Notes under the pieces: generated by a model
The model's input: only the letters and a program-made list of their open reading frames with translations
Told to the model about the DNA's origin: nothing
Databases searched by the model: none
Assembly (NCBI RefSeq): GCF_017876575.1
Contig: NZ_JAGIOE010000001.1
Coordinates: 2,728,001 to 2,792,000, forward strand
Reading direction: 5' to 3'
Origin: Paeniglutamicibacter psychrophenolicus
Lineage (GTDB): Bacteria > Actinomycetota > Actinomycetes > Actinomycetales > Micrococcaceae
DNA: 64,000 bases
Part shown: positions 27,165-38,317 of the stretch, piece after piece
Layout of the letters: the number at the start of each line of letters is the position of its first letter
How positions within the stretch are numbered: position 1 is the first letter of the stretch
Program-made: the position numbers and the translations under genes

Positions 27165-28524
27165 TGAGTGGCCTCTCTTTCGGGAATTCATACATCACGG
27201 GTCGGGCGCGCAATGCCAGCGCCGAGGCCAGGGTGACCGGCCCCAGACGCCCGATGAACATCAGGAACACCAGCAGCAGCTGCCCGGCCGGCGGCAGCGA
27301 GGCGGTGATGCCGGTGGACAGCCCCACGGTGGCGAAGGCGGAGATCGTTTCGAAGAGCAACCGGTCCAGGCCGATGTCCGTCATCAGCATCAGCGCCATG
27401 GTCGAGCCGATGACCAGTGCCACGGCCAGCAGCACGATGGTGATGGCCTGGCGGTGCACCGAGCGGGAGAGCCGCTTGCCAAAGACGTTCACTGCCGCGC
27501 CGCCCTGGATCTCGGTGAGCAGGATGAAGAACAGCACGGCGAACGTGGTGATCTTCAGCCCGCCCGCGGTGCCTGCCGGGCCGCCGCCGATGAACATCAG
27601 GATGTCCATGCCCAGCCAGGTCGCCGGATCCATCTGCCCGAAGTCCAGCGAGTTGAATCCGGCGGTGCGGGTCATGACCGATTGGAAGAACCCGGCCAAC
27701 AACTTGTCGGCCGTGGACAGCACGCCCAGGGTCTTGGGGTTGGTCCATTCCAGGGCGCAGATGAATGCGGTGCCGCCGGCCAGCAGCGTCACCGTCCCGC
27801 CCAGGACCAGCTTGGTGTTCATGGTCCAGTGCAGCGGCCGGCGGTAGTGGCGCCGAAGTTCGAAGAGCACCGGGAAACCCAGCCCGCCGATGATGATGGC
27901 GGCGGCGATCGGCAGGCAGATCCAGGGATCGCCCACGAAACCCATCAGGTTGTCGCTGAACAGCGCAAACCCTGCATTGTTGAACGCCGAGATCGAGTGG
28001 AAGAAGCCCAGCCAGATGGAGTGTGCCCACGGGTTGCCCAGGCCCACGGCAAAGCGCAGGGTCAGCAGCACCGCGACAACCAGCTCTGTTCCCGCGGTGA
28101 TGCGCAGGACCCCCAGCAGCACCGAGCGCACGTCGCCGAAGCCGGCACTCTTGGTTTCGGCCGCCGCCTGGATCCGCGATCTCAGTCCCAGCCGCCTGGC
28201 CATCAGCACCCCGAGCAGCGAGGCGAAGGACATGATGCCAAAGCCGCCGAGCTGGATCAGCACGAGGATCACGACCTGCCCGAACCTCGTCCAGTAGGTC
28301 GCGGTGTCAACGACCGCCAAACCGGTCACGCAGACGGCCGAGGTGGCGGTGAACAGGGCCTCGAGGAAGCCGGCCCCGCCCGGCCCCGTCTTGGCCATGG
28401 GCAGCATCAGGATCGCCGTTCCGACGGCGACTGCCAAACCGAAACCCAGGGCGATTGCCTGGGCAGGGTGCCGGGGGAACAGTGCCCGAACCAAGGGCCT
28501 GTATTTCATTGCAGGGACACGCAT
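27157..28524 (-). CDS. ktrB: potassium transporter KtrB (TrkH family)
   Basis: Membrane protein of about 455 residues with the four pore repeats of the Trk/Ktr family; selectivity-filter glycines are visible in TSAVCVTGLAV, SISAFNNAGF, TRTAGFN and FATVGLSTGI. It carries K+ (often with Na+) inward and pairs with KtrA. The start is uncertain: ATG at 28524 or, five codons later, at 28509; neither has a strong ribosome-binding site. It is divergent from the M20 amidohydrolase gene. Confidence 0.88.
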   Translation of the reverse strand: MRVPAMKYRPLVRALFPRHPAQAIALGFGLAVAVGTAILMLPMAKTGPGGAGFLEALFTATSAVCVTGLAVVDTATYWTRFGQVVILVLIQLGGFGIMSFASLLGVLMARRLGLRSRIQAAAETKSAGFGDVRSVLLGVLRITAGTELVVAVLLTLRFAVGLGNPWAHSIWLGFFHSISAFNNAGFALFSDNLMGFVGDPWICLPIAAAIIIGGLGFPVLFELRRHYRRPLHWTMNTKLVLGGTVTLLAGGTAFICALEWTNPKTLGVLSTADKLLAGFFQSVMTRTAGFNSLDFGQMDPATWLGMDILMFIGGGPAGTAGGLKITTFAVLFFILLTEIQGGAAVNVFGKRLSRSVHRQAITIVLLAVALVIGSTMALMLMTDIGLDRLLFETISAFATVGLSTGITASLPPAGQLLLVFLMFIGRLGPVTLASALALRARPVMYEFPKERPLIG

Positions 28525-28680
28525 AGATCCCAGAATAAGCGCTGCGGGCCCAAAACCATGGCTTGGTGCTTCGATGCCCAAAACCCGGGCTGCCGAACCG
28601 GGGTCCCGAAACATCGGAATCCGCTCTCGGCTCGGCAAAACCATGGCACTGACGGGTGTTGGGGTCCTAGACTCGGGCCC

Positions 28681-29898
28681 ATGGGCATTGATCTGGAGCA
28701 CCTCTACCGCGACCTGCATGCAAACCCCGAACTCTCCTTCCAGGAACACCGCACCGCCGGCATCGTCGCCGGGCACCTGTCCGAGCTCGGCCTCCAGGTC
28801 CAGGACGGCATCGGCGGCACCGGCGTCGTCGGCGTGCTGGCCAACGGGCCCGGGTCCACGGTGCTGCTGCGTGCGGACATGGACGGCCTGCCGGTGCTCG
28901 AGGCCACCGGGCTGGACTACGCCAGCACCGTGGTCGCGACCGACAGCGACGACCACCTGGTCCCGGTGATGCATGCCTGCGGCCACGACGTGCACGTCAC
29001 CTGCCTGCTGGGCGCCGTGGAAAAACTTGTCGCCGAACGCGGAACCTGGTCAGGGACCTTGGTGGCGCTCTTCCAGCCCGCCGAGGAACAAGGCGGCGGT
29101 GCCCAGGCGATGGTTGATGACGGGCTCTACGCGAAGGTGCCGAAACCCGACGTCGTGCTGGGCCAGCACGTCGCGCCGTTCCCCGCCGGCTGGCTCGGGT
29201 TGCGCCCTGGAGTCGCCATGGCCTCGGCCGATTCGCTGAACATCACCCTGTACGGATCCGGCGGGCACGGTTCGCGCCCGGAGACCACCGTCGACCCGGT
29301 GCTGCTGGCCGCGGCCACCACCATGCGCCTGCAGGGCATCGTCTCGCGGGAGCTTGCCGCCGCCGACCAGGCGGTGCTGACCGTGGGACAGATCCACGCC
29401 GGCACCAAGAACAACATCATTGCCTCGCACGCCACCCTGGGGCTGAGCATCAGGACCTTTGACGAATCGGTGCGCGCCAAGGTGCTTGGTTCCATCGAAC
29501 GCGTGGTGCGCGGCGAGGCCATGGCATCCGGGTCGCCCACGGAGCCAGCGATCACCCTGGAGGAGCATTTCCCTTTGACCGTCAACGACACCGCGGCGTC
29601 GGCACGGGTTGCCTCGGCGCTGGCCGGGCGCTTCGGCACGGAGCATGTCATTGATCCCGGACCGGTCGCGGGCAGCGAGGATGTGGGCGTCCTGGCCACG
29701 GCGGCCGGGGTGCCGCTGGTGTACTGGTTGTTGGGCGGGGCCGACCCAAGCCTGTTCGCGGACTTTGCCGCGACGGGAAGGATGCCGGAGAACATTCCCT
29801 CGAACCATTCCCCGCATTTCGCCCCACTGATCCAGCCGACACTGGGCGCGGGAGTCGATGCCCTGGTCGTTGCTGCCCGCGCGTGGTTGGCCGATTAG
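28681..29898 (+). CDS. M20-family amidohydrolase
   Basis: Protein of 405 residues of the M20D peptidase family (hippurate hydrolase, IAA-amino acid hydrolase and N-acyl-amino acid deacylase type). Metal ligands are visible: MHACGHDVH (near residues 99–107), the PAEEQGGGA Glu pair and a C-terminal NHSP. A lid/dimerisation domain lies at about 190–300. It hydrolyses an N-acyl or amide bond; the substrate is unknown. ATG at 28681 fits the family start; the frame is open further upstream. Confidence 0.87.
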   Translation: MGIDLEHLYRDLHANPELSFQEHRTAGIVAGHLSELGLQVQDGIGGTGVVGVLANGPGSTVLLRADMDGLPVLEATGLDYASTVVATDSDDHLVPVMHACGHDVHVTCLLGAVEKLVAERGTWSGTLVALFQPAEEQGGGAQAMVDDGLYAKVPKPDVVLGQHVAPFPAGWLGLRPGVAMASADSLNITLYGSGGHGSRPETTVDPVLLAAATTMRLQGIVSRELAAADQAVLTVGQIHAGTKNNIIASHATLGLSIRTFDESVRAKVLGSIERVVRGEAMASGSPTEPAITLEEHFPLTVNDTAASARVASALAGRFGTEHVIDPGPVAGSEDVGVLATAAGVPLVYWLLGGADPSLFADFAATGRMPENIPSNHSPHFAPLIQPTLGAGVDALVVAARAWLAD

Positions 29899-30052
29899 CG
29901 TCGGGGCCGGGAGGCGGACCCTGGCATGGTGCCGTGAGCGGAATCCGGCGGGTTCAGCCAAATGCACAGCAATACAGGCTAGGGTTTGCCGGTAGGGGTA
30001 CTTTCCCCTAAATTTTGGGATTGCCGAGCGATCCCAGCTAGGACGGCACATC

Positions 30053-30181
30053 ATGTCGAAGTCACCGCGTAAGGCAGAAGCCAAGAAACCTTCAAAGTCC
30101 ATCAAGGAAAAGCGCGCCGAAAAGCGCACCAAGACGGCGGGGGAAACGATCCTTGACCCCGTGCGCAAGGTTTCGAAATAA
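30053..30181 (+). CDS. small basic conserved protein (42 residues)
   Basis: Very small lysine/arginine-rich protein starting MSKSPRKAEAKK and ending ILDPVRKVSK. AGGA lies ahead of the ATG and a strong terminator follows the stop, so it looks like a real monocistronic gene. From memory, similar short KSIKEKRAEKR-type proteins occur in other Arthrobacter-like genomes, where they are annotated as hypothetical. The charge suggests nucleic-acid or ribosome binding, but this is only an inference. Confidence 0.65.
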   Translation: MSKSPRKAEAKKPSKSIKEKRAEKRTKTAGETILDPVRKVSK

Positions 30182-30228
30182 CCGCCATGCGGTGTGGCTG
30201 ATCTAAATGGCCACCTCGAAAACACGTG

Positions 30229-30276
30229 AAAATGCCTGTTCGGCGGAAGGGAAACCTTCGCCGAACAGGCATTTTT
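30229..30276. terminator. strong bidirectional terminator
   Basis: Stem starting AAAATGCCTGTTCGGCG and closing with the complementary CGCCGAACAGGCATTTTT, extended by AAGG/CCTT around a GAAA loop with one bulged G. It has an A-run on the left and a T-run on the right, so it ends both the small basic gene and the convergent gene at 30302. Confidence 0.9.
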
Positions 30277-30301
30277 GTGTCTGCAGCCGTTCCGTGCGTT
30301 C

Positions 30302-31186
30302 CTAGCGGAGGCCGGAACCTCGGTAGACCCGCACCCAGGTGTCCGCGGTGACGCCCAGCGCGCGCCGCTGGCCTGCAACCTCGACGGTCAGGGTCACTCG
30401 CCACTCGGGGCTCGGCTGGAAGGCCTTGAGCAGGGGACCATGCAGCGTCTGGCTGCCGTCGCTGACCTCGATCACGCGCTTGAGGTGCTCGGGACCAAGA
30501 TCGGCGGCACGCACCATCGATTCGCGGCGGGGTCCTGCCGGACCGCGGGGGACCTTAACGATCGTGCGGGCCTCGCGCATGGCTTCGGAGCGACGGGCAA
30601 TGCGCTGCTCGCGCTGTGCCGTGGTGCCGCTCAGCGAGAGCGGGGCGGGCGAGAAGCTGGGGATGGCAGTGATCCGTGTGATTGCCTCCGGGTATTTCTT
30701 GGTCAGCTTGGCCCAGAATTCCTCGGGGCCCTTGCCCATGAGAATGACCGCGCGCAGGTTGGGAACCAGTCGCAACAATCTGCCCATGGGTTCGAGCCCG
30801 GCATTCGTCTCCGCGCCGGTCAATCGCCCGGCAACACCCTCGGCCCGGTACCAGGGATAGGCGTGCCAGAGCGCGACTTCCTTGGCATCGATTCCCGACT
30901 CGGCCAGCAAGGTGGCCAGTGCCTCGGCCGCCGCATCATCGTCCTCGGTGGAGAGGATGTCCTCGCCGTCCTCGGCACGGTTGGCGGCCTCGGGGGCCGG
31001 CATCAGGCACAGGATGGTGGCGTCGGTGCCGCCATGAAGGGGCGCGAAGAACGGGACGGATCCGGTGTTCCCGGGCGATTCGGCGCGCAAGTCCTGGACC
31101 AGGGAATTGAGGGGTGCAACGTGTTCGGCCCACAACTCCGATTCCTGCGAGTTCCTGAATTCGGGGTCGATCATTTTGCGGGGCAT
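30302..31186 (-). CDS. uracil-DNA-glycosylase-fold protein with C-terminal extension
   Basis: Protein of 294 residues sharing its first two-thirds with the next gene: APLHGGTDATILCLMPAPE (counterpart of glycosylase motif 1), WHAYPWY and VILMGKGPEEFW. This resembles the uracil-DNA-glycosylase superfamily. The HP motif that is RSLHPLG in the neighbour reads IPSFSPAPLS here, so the key histidine is absent and activity is doubtful. The last 80 residues (from about 215) form a separate, probably beta-rich, domain that I do not recognise. ATG at 31186 is chosen; an ATG at 31202 is also possible. The two genes probably arose by duplication and are 142 bases apart. Confidence 0.6.
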   Translation of the reverse strand: MPRKMIDPEFRNSQESELWAEHVAPLNSLVQDLRAESPGNTGSVPFFAPLHGGTDATILCLMPAPEAANRAEDGEDILSTEDDDAAAEALATLLAESGIDAKEVALWHAYPWYRAEGVAGRLTGAETNAGLEPMGRLLRLVPNLRAVILMGKGPEEFWAKLTKKYPEAITRITAIPSFSPAPLSLSGTTAQREQRIARRSEAMREARTIVKVPRGPAGPRRESMVRAADLGPEHLKRVIEVSDGSQTLHGPLLKAFQPSPEWRVTLTVEVAGQRRALGVTADTWVRVYRGSGLR

Positions 31187-31327
31187 GAAGGTTTCTCTCA
31201 TGTAACTTTCGAGGGGGTCTAGCCACAAGCATGGCACGGGCCGGAGTCGAACCCGCACCCCGGGTACCACGACGTATCACGCGTCACGCGGTTGTTCGTG
31301 TGGAACCTGCGGATTCGGAGCGATCCG

Positions 31328-31960
31328 TCACGCTCCCGTATTGCGCTCACGGAGCCGGTCGGCAATCCCCGCCCAGACACGTTTTTGTTCCTCCCGGTCG
31401 ACGGTCCGCTTGGCGCCCAGCGGGTGAAGCGAGCGCACGATGTGCAGTTCGGGGAACGTGGAATGGATTTGTGGAAGCACCGCATCCGCCGCTTCCTGGG
31501 CCTTCTTCCCCAGGAGCAACAGCATCTTCAGGTCAGTCATCAGTCCCATGACCTCCAGCAGTGCCCGGCCGCCCTCGACCGACTGCTCGGGCGTCAGGTC
31601 CCGCTTGGGGTCCTTGCGCGGCCATGGATAGCCGTTCCAATGGCAAAAGTCCGCCGGGTCGATGTCGAACTCGGTCATCAAGTGGCGTTGGCGATCCGCT
31701 GCCCGGTCCGGGTTCCTGATGCACAGGAACGTGGTTTCGTCGCGGGGTTCGCCTGCGTCGTTCAGGACGATCAAGGCCGGGGCATGGATCCCGCCGTGCC
31801 ACGGGGCAGCCAGCGGCAGGCGGACCCCGCCCTTGGCATCGCCAAGTCGCATGATCAACTCGTTGAGGGGAGCCACATGCGCAGCTTGCAGGCCAGCCGC
31901 CTGCTCGTCCCAGAACGCGTCGCCGGGCTGGGCGCGCTCCCAGTTGTCTGCCAGTGCCAT
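31328..31960 (-). CDS. uracil-DNA-glycosylase-fold protein
   Basis: Protein of 210 residues. Motifs: APWHGGIHAPALIVLNDAGEP near residues 52–70 (position of the glycosylase water-activating loop), CHWNGYPWP near 107, LLLLGKKAQEAAD, and SLHPLG near 182 (position of the DNA-intercalation motif with its histidine). These suggest a uracil-DNA-glycosylase-type fold, but the first motif is not the canonical GQDPY or GExPG, so the true substrate is uncertain. Upstream paralogue of the gene ending at 30302 on the same strand. Confidence 0.6.
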   Translation of the reverse strand: MALADNWERAQPGDAFWDEQAAGLQAAHVAPLNELIMRLGDAKGGVRLPLAAPWHGGIHAPALIVLNDAGEPRDETTFLCIRNPDRAADRQRHLMTEFDIDPADFCHWNGYPWPRKDPKRDLTPEQSVEGGRALLEVMGLMTDLKMLLLLGKKAQEAADAVLPQIHSTFPELHIVRSLHPLGAKRTVDREEQKRVWAGIADRLRERNTGA

Positions 31961-32428
31961 CGATTCCCTTTGCTTCGCCTTCGTCCCAGGACCTCGAACC
32001 TCTTCCCTGGTGGATACCGAAATATATCAAGGGAAGGGTGCCGTGCACTTTCCGGCCGGGGATTCATCGTCAGATCCCGCGACTCGGGCCGACGGGTTTT
32101 CCTCGTGGACGTCGCGCCGGAGCGCTCGTGCCCGGGCACGGTGGCTGGGCCCGGACACGTCGCATGCCTGGCGAAAGGCAGCCGCATTCGACGTCGAAGC
32201 CCGCCTGTCCGGGCGATGGTTTTTGTGCGATGCGACACGCAGCCAAGGAAAAGTGCTGGCAGGTCCATTGCGGTCAAATCTATCTGGCATAATGGACAGG
32301 TACTCGATTTGAAGTGGCCCCTCTCTCCGCCTTGAATCCTGTCCTTTTGAAGATCTGCGGTATGGCCCGCCCCACGGGTGCAGAAACAGGACTTCGCACA
32401 TGTTGAGAAAACAGGAGTGACCACTACC
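31961..32428 (+). promoter_or_regulatory. upstream region of rpsP with promoter candidate
   Basis: No gene seen in this 470-base gap between the minus-strand glycosylase-like gene and rpsP. Near its end TGGCATAAT (about 32285–32293) resembles an extended -10 box, about 135 bases before the rpsP start, which leaves a long leader. No clear -35 box at ideal spacing. Confidence 0.3.
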
Positions 32429-32842
32429 GTGGCCGTTAAAATTCGTCTGAAGCGTTTCGGCAAGATTCGCGCACCTTACTACCGCATCGTTGTCATGGAT
32501 GCTCGCGCCAAGCGCGACGGCCGTGCCATCGAAGAAATCGGCAAGTACCACCCGACCGAAGAGCCTTCGTTCATCGAGGTCAAGTCCGACCGCGCTCAGT
32601 ACTGGCTCTCCGTCGGCGCACAGCCGACCGAGCAGGTTGCCGCTCTCTTGAAGATCACCGGTGACTGGCAGAAGTTCAAGGGCATCGAAGGCCAGGAAGG
32701 CACCTTGCGCGTCAAGGAAGCCAAGCCTGCGTTCGTCGTCCCGGAGAAGGGCTCGGTCATCTTGCCCGAGGCCATCACCAAGAAGGCTGAAAAGCCTGCT
32801 GCCGAGGCCGAGGTCGAGGCAGAAGCAACCGAGGCTGAGTAA
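32429..32842 (+). CDS. rpsP: 30S ribosomal protein S16
   Basis: Protein of 137 residues; the N-terminal 80 residues ([37 protein letters not shown]) are S16, which binds 16S rRNA and is needed for 30S assembly. An acidic, alanine/glutamate-rich C-terminal tail (about 115–137) is common in this lineage. GTG at 32429 is the family start; AGGAG lies eleven bases upstream. It heads the rpsP–khpA–rimM–trmD cluster. Confidence 0.96.
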   Translation: MAVKIRLKRFGKIRAPYYRIVVMDARAKRDGRAIEEIGKYHPTEEPSFIEVKSDRAQYWLSVGAQPTEQVAALLKITGDWQKFKGIEGQEGTLRVKEAKPAFVVPEKGSVILPEAITKKAEKPAAEAEVEAEATEAE

Positions 32843-32845
32843 CCA

Positions 32846-33085
32846 GTGCTCGTTGAGGCGCTGGATCACCTGGTACGTGGCATCGTAGACACCCCCGAAG
32901 ACGTGCAGGTTGCGTTGAAGGCAAATCGTCGCGGTGACATCCTTGAGGTGCGCGTGCACCCCGAGGATCTCGGTCGGGTCATTGGCCGCCAGGGTCGCAC
33001 CGCCAAGGCGCTGCGCACCGTGGTTGCAGCACTGGCGGAGGAACCGATCCGCGTTGACGTAGTCGACACGGACCGTCGCCGGTAG
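32846..33085 (+). CDS. khpA: KH-domain RNA-binding protein KhpA
   Basis: Protein of 79 residues with a single KH domain; the GxxG loop is in RVIGRQGRTAKALR near residues 45–58. KhpA works with KhpB/Jag in RNA binding and control of cell division in other Gram-positive bacteria. It starts with GTG three bases after the rpsP stop, consistent with co-translation, and is followed by a long hairpin. Confidence 0.92.
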   Translation: MLVEALDHLVRGIVDTPEDVQVALKANRRGDILEVRVHPEDLGRVIGRQGRTAKALRTVVAALAEEPIRVDVVDTDRRR

Positions 33086-33113
33086 CCAGCCTCACCACAC
33101 ATTTTTTGTGTAC

Positions 33114-33152
33114 CTTTGGTCCCACGATCCATGACGGATCGTGGGACCAAAG
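33114..33152 (+). terminator. long perfect hairpin between khpA and rimM
   Basis: Seventeen-base-pair perfect stem CTTTGGTCCCACGATCC / GGATCGTGGGACCAAAG with loop ATGAC. No T-run follows on the + strand; just before it a small ACACA-TTTTTT-TGTGT hairpin lies at about 33097–33111. It may be a terminator, an attenuator or an RNA-processing site that lowers rimM–trmD expression relative to rpsP. Confidence 0.5.
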
Positions 33153-33324
33153 TGGCTTAACGGCCAAGGTGCGACGCAACCGTTGCCGGCACGGAACCGA
33201 CAACGACCAACTCGCACGTAAGATTGAACCTAGAAAAGTGCCCGGGGGATGAGAATCCCGCCAATGCACGCCCCTTGCCGGATTTCTCCGGCCACCCACT
33301 GATTTGTATTCAAGGAGAAAACGC

Positions 33325-33870
33325 ATGCGCCTCCAGGTCGCCCGCATTGGCAAACCACACGGCATCCGCGGAGAGGTGACCGTCCAGGTGCTCACCGATG
33401 CGCCGGAAGACAGGTTTGTTCCCGGTGCGGTCTTCGAGGTCGAGCACCCCAGCATCAAGCAACTCACCGTCGAGGGAGCACGCTGGAACAAGGAAATCCT
33501 GTTGCTGGCCTTCGAGGAGCTGCTTGACCGCAACACCGCCGAGACGGTGCGCGGGGCCAAGCTGTTCATCGACACCGAAGAGGTCGAGGACGATTCCGAG
33601 GGCTGGTACGAGCACGAACTGGTGGACCTCGAGGCCCGCGTGGATGACAAGGTCGTCGGCAAGGTCACCGCGCTGCGCACCGGCAATGTCCAGGACCTGC
33701 TGGTTGTCGAATCCACCGAAGGCCACGAGATCTACGTGCCCTTCGTCGAGGACATCGTCCCCGAGGTCAACATCGAGGGCGGCTACATCATGCTGACCCC
33801 GCCGGCCGGCCTCTTCGAGGTCAACCGCGAGGACGGCACGGGCGAGAACGCAGCAGGCAAGGAAGCCTAG
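33325..33870 (+). CDS. rimM: ribosome maturation factor RimM
   Basis: Protein of 181 residues: an N-terminal RimM beta-barrel ([20 protein letters not shown]) and a C-terminal PRC barrel ([26 protein letters not shown]). It helps to mature the 16S rRNA 3' domain and binds S19. ATG at 33325 has an AAGGAG ribosome-binding site. Five bases separate it from trmD, so the two are co-transcribed. Confidence 0.96.
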   Translation: MRLQVARIGKPHGIRGEVTVQVLTDAPEDRFVPGAVFEVEHPSIKQLTVEGARWNKEILLLAFEELLDRNTAETVRGAKLFIDTEEVEDDSEGWYEHELVDLEARVDDKVVGKVTALRTGNVQDLLVVESTEGHEIYVPFVEDIVPEVNIEGGYIMLTPPAGLFEVNREDGTGENAAGKEA

Positions 33871-33875
33871 GCACG

Positions 33876-34691
33876 ATGCGCATCGATGTTGTCTCCATCT
33901 TCCCGGAGTACCTTGCCGCCCTGGACTTGTCGCTGATCGGCAAGGCCCGGCGGGAGAAGCTGCTGGATCTGAACGTGCACGACCTGCGCGACTACACCCA
34001 CGACCGCCACCGCACCGTGGACGACACCCCCTACGGCGGCGGCGCCGGCATGGTCATGAAACCGGAACCTTGGGGTGCCGCGCTGGCACGCATCGCCACC
34101 GAATCCCCGGTCTCCAACGCGCCGCTGGGCGACAAGCCGATCCTGATCGTTCCCTCGCCGGCCGGCGCGGTCTTCGACCAGGAAATGGCCTACGAACTGG
34201 CCGAGGCACAGCACCTGGCCTTTGCCTGCGGCAGGTACGAGGGCATCGACGAGCGGGTCCTGGAATATGCCTCCGAGGCCTTCGACGTGCGCCCGGTCTC
34301 CATCGGCGACTACGTGCTCAACGGGGGAGAGGTCGCGGTGTTGGCGATGGTCGAGGCCATTGGCCGGCTGATCCCCGGGGTCATCGGAAACCCGGAGTCG
34401 CTCATCGAGGAATCGCACTCCGACGGACTGCTGGAATACCCGGTGTACACCAAGCCCGGCACCTGGGAGGGCCGCGAGGTCCCCGAGGTGCTGCTCTCGG
34501 GCAACCACGGCAAGATCGCGCGCTTCCGCCGCAACAAGCAGCTGGAGCGCACCGCCACCCGGCGCCCGGACCTGATCGTGCAGCTGGATGCCTCCACGCT
34601 GAATCGCCACGACCGCGACACCCTGTGGCACAACGGCTTTGCCATCATTGATGGCCGCGTCGTGTCCAAGGACCAGATCGCACCCCAGTAG
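33876..34691 (+). CDS. trmD: tRNA (guanine37-N1)-methyltransferase
   Basis: Protein of 271 residues. TrmD makes m1G37 in tRNAs using S-adenosylmethionine and prevents frameshifting. The deep-trefoil-knot motifs are present: [11 protein letters not shown] near residue 112 and [15 protein letters not shown] near residue 139. The N-terminus [12 protein letters not shown] is typical. Last gene of the cluster, followed by a strong terminator. Confidence 0.97.
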   Translation: MRIDVVSIFPEYLAALDLSLIGKARREKLLDLNVHDLRDYTHDRHRTVDDTPYGGGAGMVMKPEPWGAALARIATESPVSNAPLGDKPILIVPSPAGAVFDQEMAYELAEAQHLAFACGRYEGIDERVLEYASEAFDVRPVSIGDYVLNGGEVAVLAMVEAIGRLIPGVIGNPESLIEESHSDGLLEYPVYTKPGTWEGREVPEVLLSGNHGKIARFRRNKQLERTATRRPDLIVQLDASTLNRHDRDTLWHNGFAIIDGRVVSKDQIAPQ

Positions 34692-34713
34692 TACGGCACG
34701 AGGCAATGCTCCC

Positions 34714-34771
34714 GGGGCTGCCCCCGTCCTTTCCCCTAACTCAGGGAAAGGACGGGAGCAGCCCCTTTTTT
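34714..34771 (+). terminator. terminator of the rpsP–trmD cluster
   Basis: Long stem GGGGCTGC…CCGTCCTTTCCC pairing with GGGAAAGGACGG…GCAGCCCC, interrupted by a two-base internal loop, followed by six Ts. Classic intrinsic terminator, also placed to separate trmD from the convergent thiC. Confidence 0.9.
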
Positions 34772-34789
34772 GTGGGCCGGCCGGTGGCG

Positions 34790-36688
<1,899 letters not shown>

Positions 36689-37189
36689 TCGAAATCGAAA
36701 CTATCACATGATCCGGCCCGGCACCGTTTGTGACCTTGGGCACCGGCACGCTGCACCGGGTCGAACTGTCCGGGACCCGTGCGAAGCGGACGTGTCGTCA
36801 AGATGCCCTGGAATCGAGCCGTGCTCGCTGCGGAATCCGGCCCCTGGGGCGCGCCCGGTGCCATGGCCGCGGCGGGATTCCGTCAGCTCCGTTGTTGCGG
36901 AAGCCCAGCATCATCTGGCGGTTCCCTTCCGTGGAGGTCCGTCGGCGGGCGCGGAACTTCGCGCCATGCCCCGGAGTGTGGCAAAATAGATTCTTGGGTC
37001 TACTGGGTTCTGCTCCTGCCGCAGGGGGAACGAGTCAACAGTTGGACCAGCCGTCGATTCGCAAACGGATCGCGGTACCAAGCTTCGGACCGCCACATCT
37101 TTTTCCGAGCGCACTTGTGCGCCCCGGGGAACAATTGCGGTCCGTGTCTAAGATAGGTGACCTGCGGCGTCTATCTAGGAGATGCATTC
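36689..37189. other. divergent gap between thiC and rplS
   Basis: Holds the thiC promoter (minus strand, beyond the riboswitch) and the rplS promoter (+ strand). No gene seen. Candidates such as TGGCAAAAT near 36980 are too weak to name. AGGAG at 37177–37181 is the rplS ribosome-binding site. Confidence 0.4.
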
Positions 37190-37549
37190 ATGCATATTCT
37201 CGACTCTGTCGATGCAGCCTCGCTGCGCAACGATGTTCCTGACTTCCGCCCGGGCGATACCGTCAAGGTCCACGTCAACATCATCGAAGGCAAGAACACC
37301 CGTGTTCAGGTTTTCCAGGGCTTCGTCCTTGGTCGCCAGGGCCGCGGCGTGGGCGAAACCTTCACCGTTCGCAAGGTCTCCTTCGGCGTCGGCGTAGAGC
37401 GTACCTTCCCGGTGCACTCCCCGGTCCTCGAAAAGATCGAACTGGTCTCCCGCGGTGACGTTCGCCGTGCGAAGCTGTTCTACATGCGCGATCGCCACGG
37501 CAAGGCCGCGAAGATCCGCGAAAAGCGCGACTTCCGGACCGCCAAGTAG
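37190..37549 (+). CDS. rplS: 50S ribosomal protein L19
   Basis: Protein of 119 residues matching L19 along its full length ([40 protein letters not shown]). It lies at the 30S–50S interface. ATG at 37190 follows AGGAG by eight bases. Position before lepB and rnhB is the usual actinobacterial order. Confidence 0.97.
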   Translation: MHILDSVDAASLRNDVPDFRPGDTVKVHVNIIEGKNTRVQVFQGFVLGRQGRGVGETFTVRKVSFGVGVERTFPVHSPVLEKIELVSRGDVRRAKLFYMRDRHGKAAKIREKRDFRTAK

Positions 37550-37609
37550 CCAGAAAAGCGAGAGCCTTCATCTTCTCGGCCCCCAGGGCAGCGGGGATGG
37601 GGATCCATC

Positions 37610-38281
37610 GTGGATCGATCTACTGAATCGGAAAGTTTTTCCGCTTCGACAAAGCGCCGGTCTCCTTCGAGGGGCTGGCGCTTTGTCGTTGGCGCGCTTG
37701 CAGCGGCGGCGCTGATCACCCTGGTTGTTCGGGCCACCGTCGTTGACTTCTTCTACATCGGTTCCACCTCCATGGAATCCACGTTGAACCCGGGTGATGG
37801 GTTGCTGGTGAACCGGCTTGCCTACAAGGACGCGGAGATCCAGCGCGGAGACGTGGTCATCTTTGACGGCCGCGGTTCTTTCCTGCCCTACGAGCGTCCC
37901 GGTGCCCTCGATTCCCTGGCCTGGGCGCTGCGCCTTGCCGGCAAGGATGCGGTGTACGTCAAGCGCGTCATCGGCGTCGGAGGCGACACCGTCACCTGCT
38001 GCAGCCCCGACGGACGACTGGTCGTCAACGGCATCCCGCTGGACGAGCCCTACGTTCTTGACGGAAACAAGCCAAGCGACCTCGAGTTCGACGTGAAGAT
38101 CCCCGAGGGGCGCTTGTGGGTCATGGGGGACCACCGTTCGGTGTCCGAGGACTCGCGTGCGCTTCTTGGTGCACCGGGCGGCGGCATGATTCCCGTCGAT
38201 CGAGTAATCGGCAAGGTCACCGATGTGATCTGGCCGCTGGATCGCCGGCACCCCGTCGAGGGCCACGCGCCGGCCCCATAG
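37610..38281 (+). CDS. lepB: signal peptidase I (first copy)
   Basis: Protein of 223 residues: N-terminal transmembrane segment (about 27–45) and an extracellular catalytic domain with the Ser-Lys dyad S54 (GSTSMESTL) and K118 (YVKRVIGVGGD). It cleaves signal peptides from exported proteins. GTG start. A strong terminator follows, and the second lepB lies 4.9 kb downstream, after an inserted protease/lipoprotein segment. The two copies differ clearly in sequence. Confidence 0.93.
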   Translation: MDRSTESESFSASTKRRSPSRGWRFVVGALAAAALITLVVRATVVDFFYIGSTSMESTLNPGDGLLVNRLAYKDAEIQRGDVVIFDGRGSFLPYERPGALDSLAWALRLAGKDAVYVKRVIGVGGDTVTCCSPDGRLVVNGIPLDEPYVLDGNKPSDLEFDVKIPEGRLWVMGDHRSVSEDSRALLGAPGGGMIPVDRVIGKVTDVIWPLDRRHPVEGHAPAP

Positions 38282-38286
38282 CTTGG

Positions 38287-38317
38287 AACCCGCCACTGTT
38301 GCAGTGGCGGGTTTTTT
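38287..38317 (+). terminator. terminator after the first lepB
   Basis: Stem CCCGCCACTG / CAGTGGCGGG with a three-base loop and six Ts. Six bases after the lepB stop. Confidence 0.9.

Noticed and set aside
31236-31264. tRNA T-arm-like sequence on the minus strand upstream of the glycosylase-like gene
   Set aside because: The TTCGACT loop is present but its stem has a G-G mismatch, and no 5' acceptor strand, D-arm or anticodon arm can be found at the right distance.
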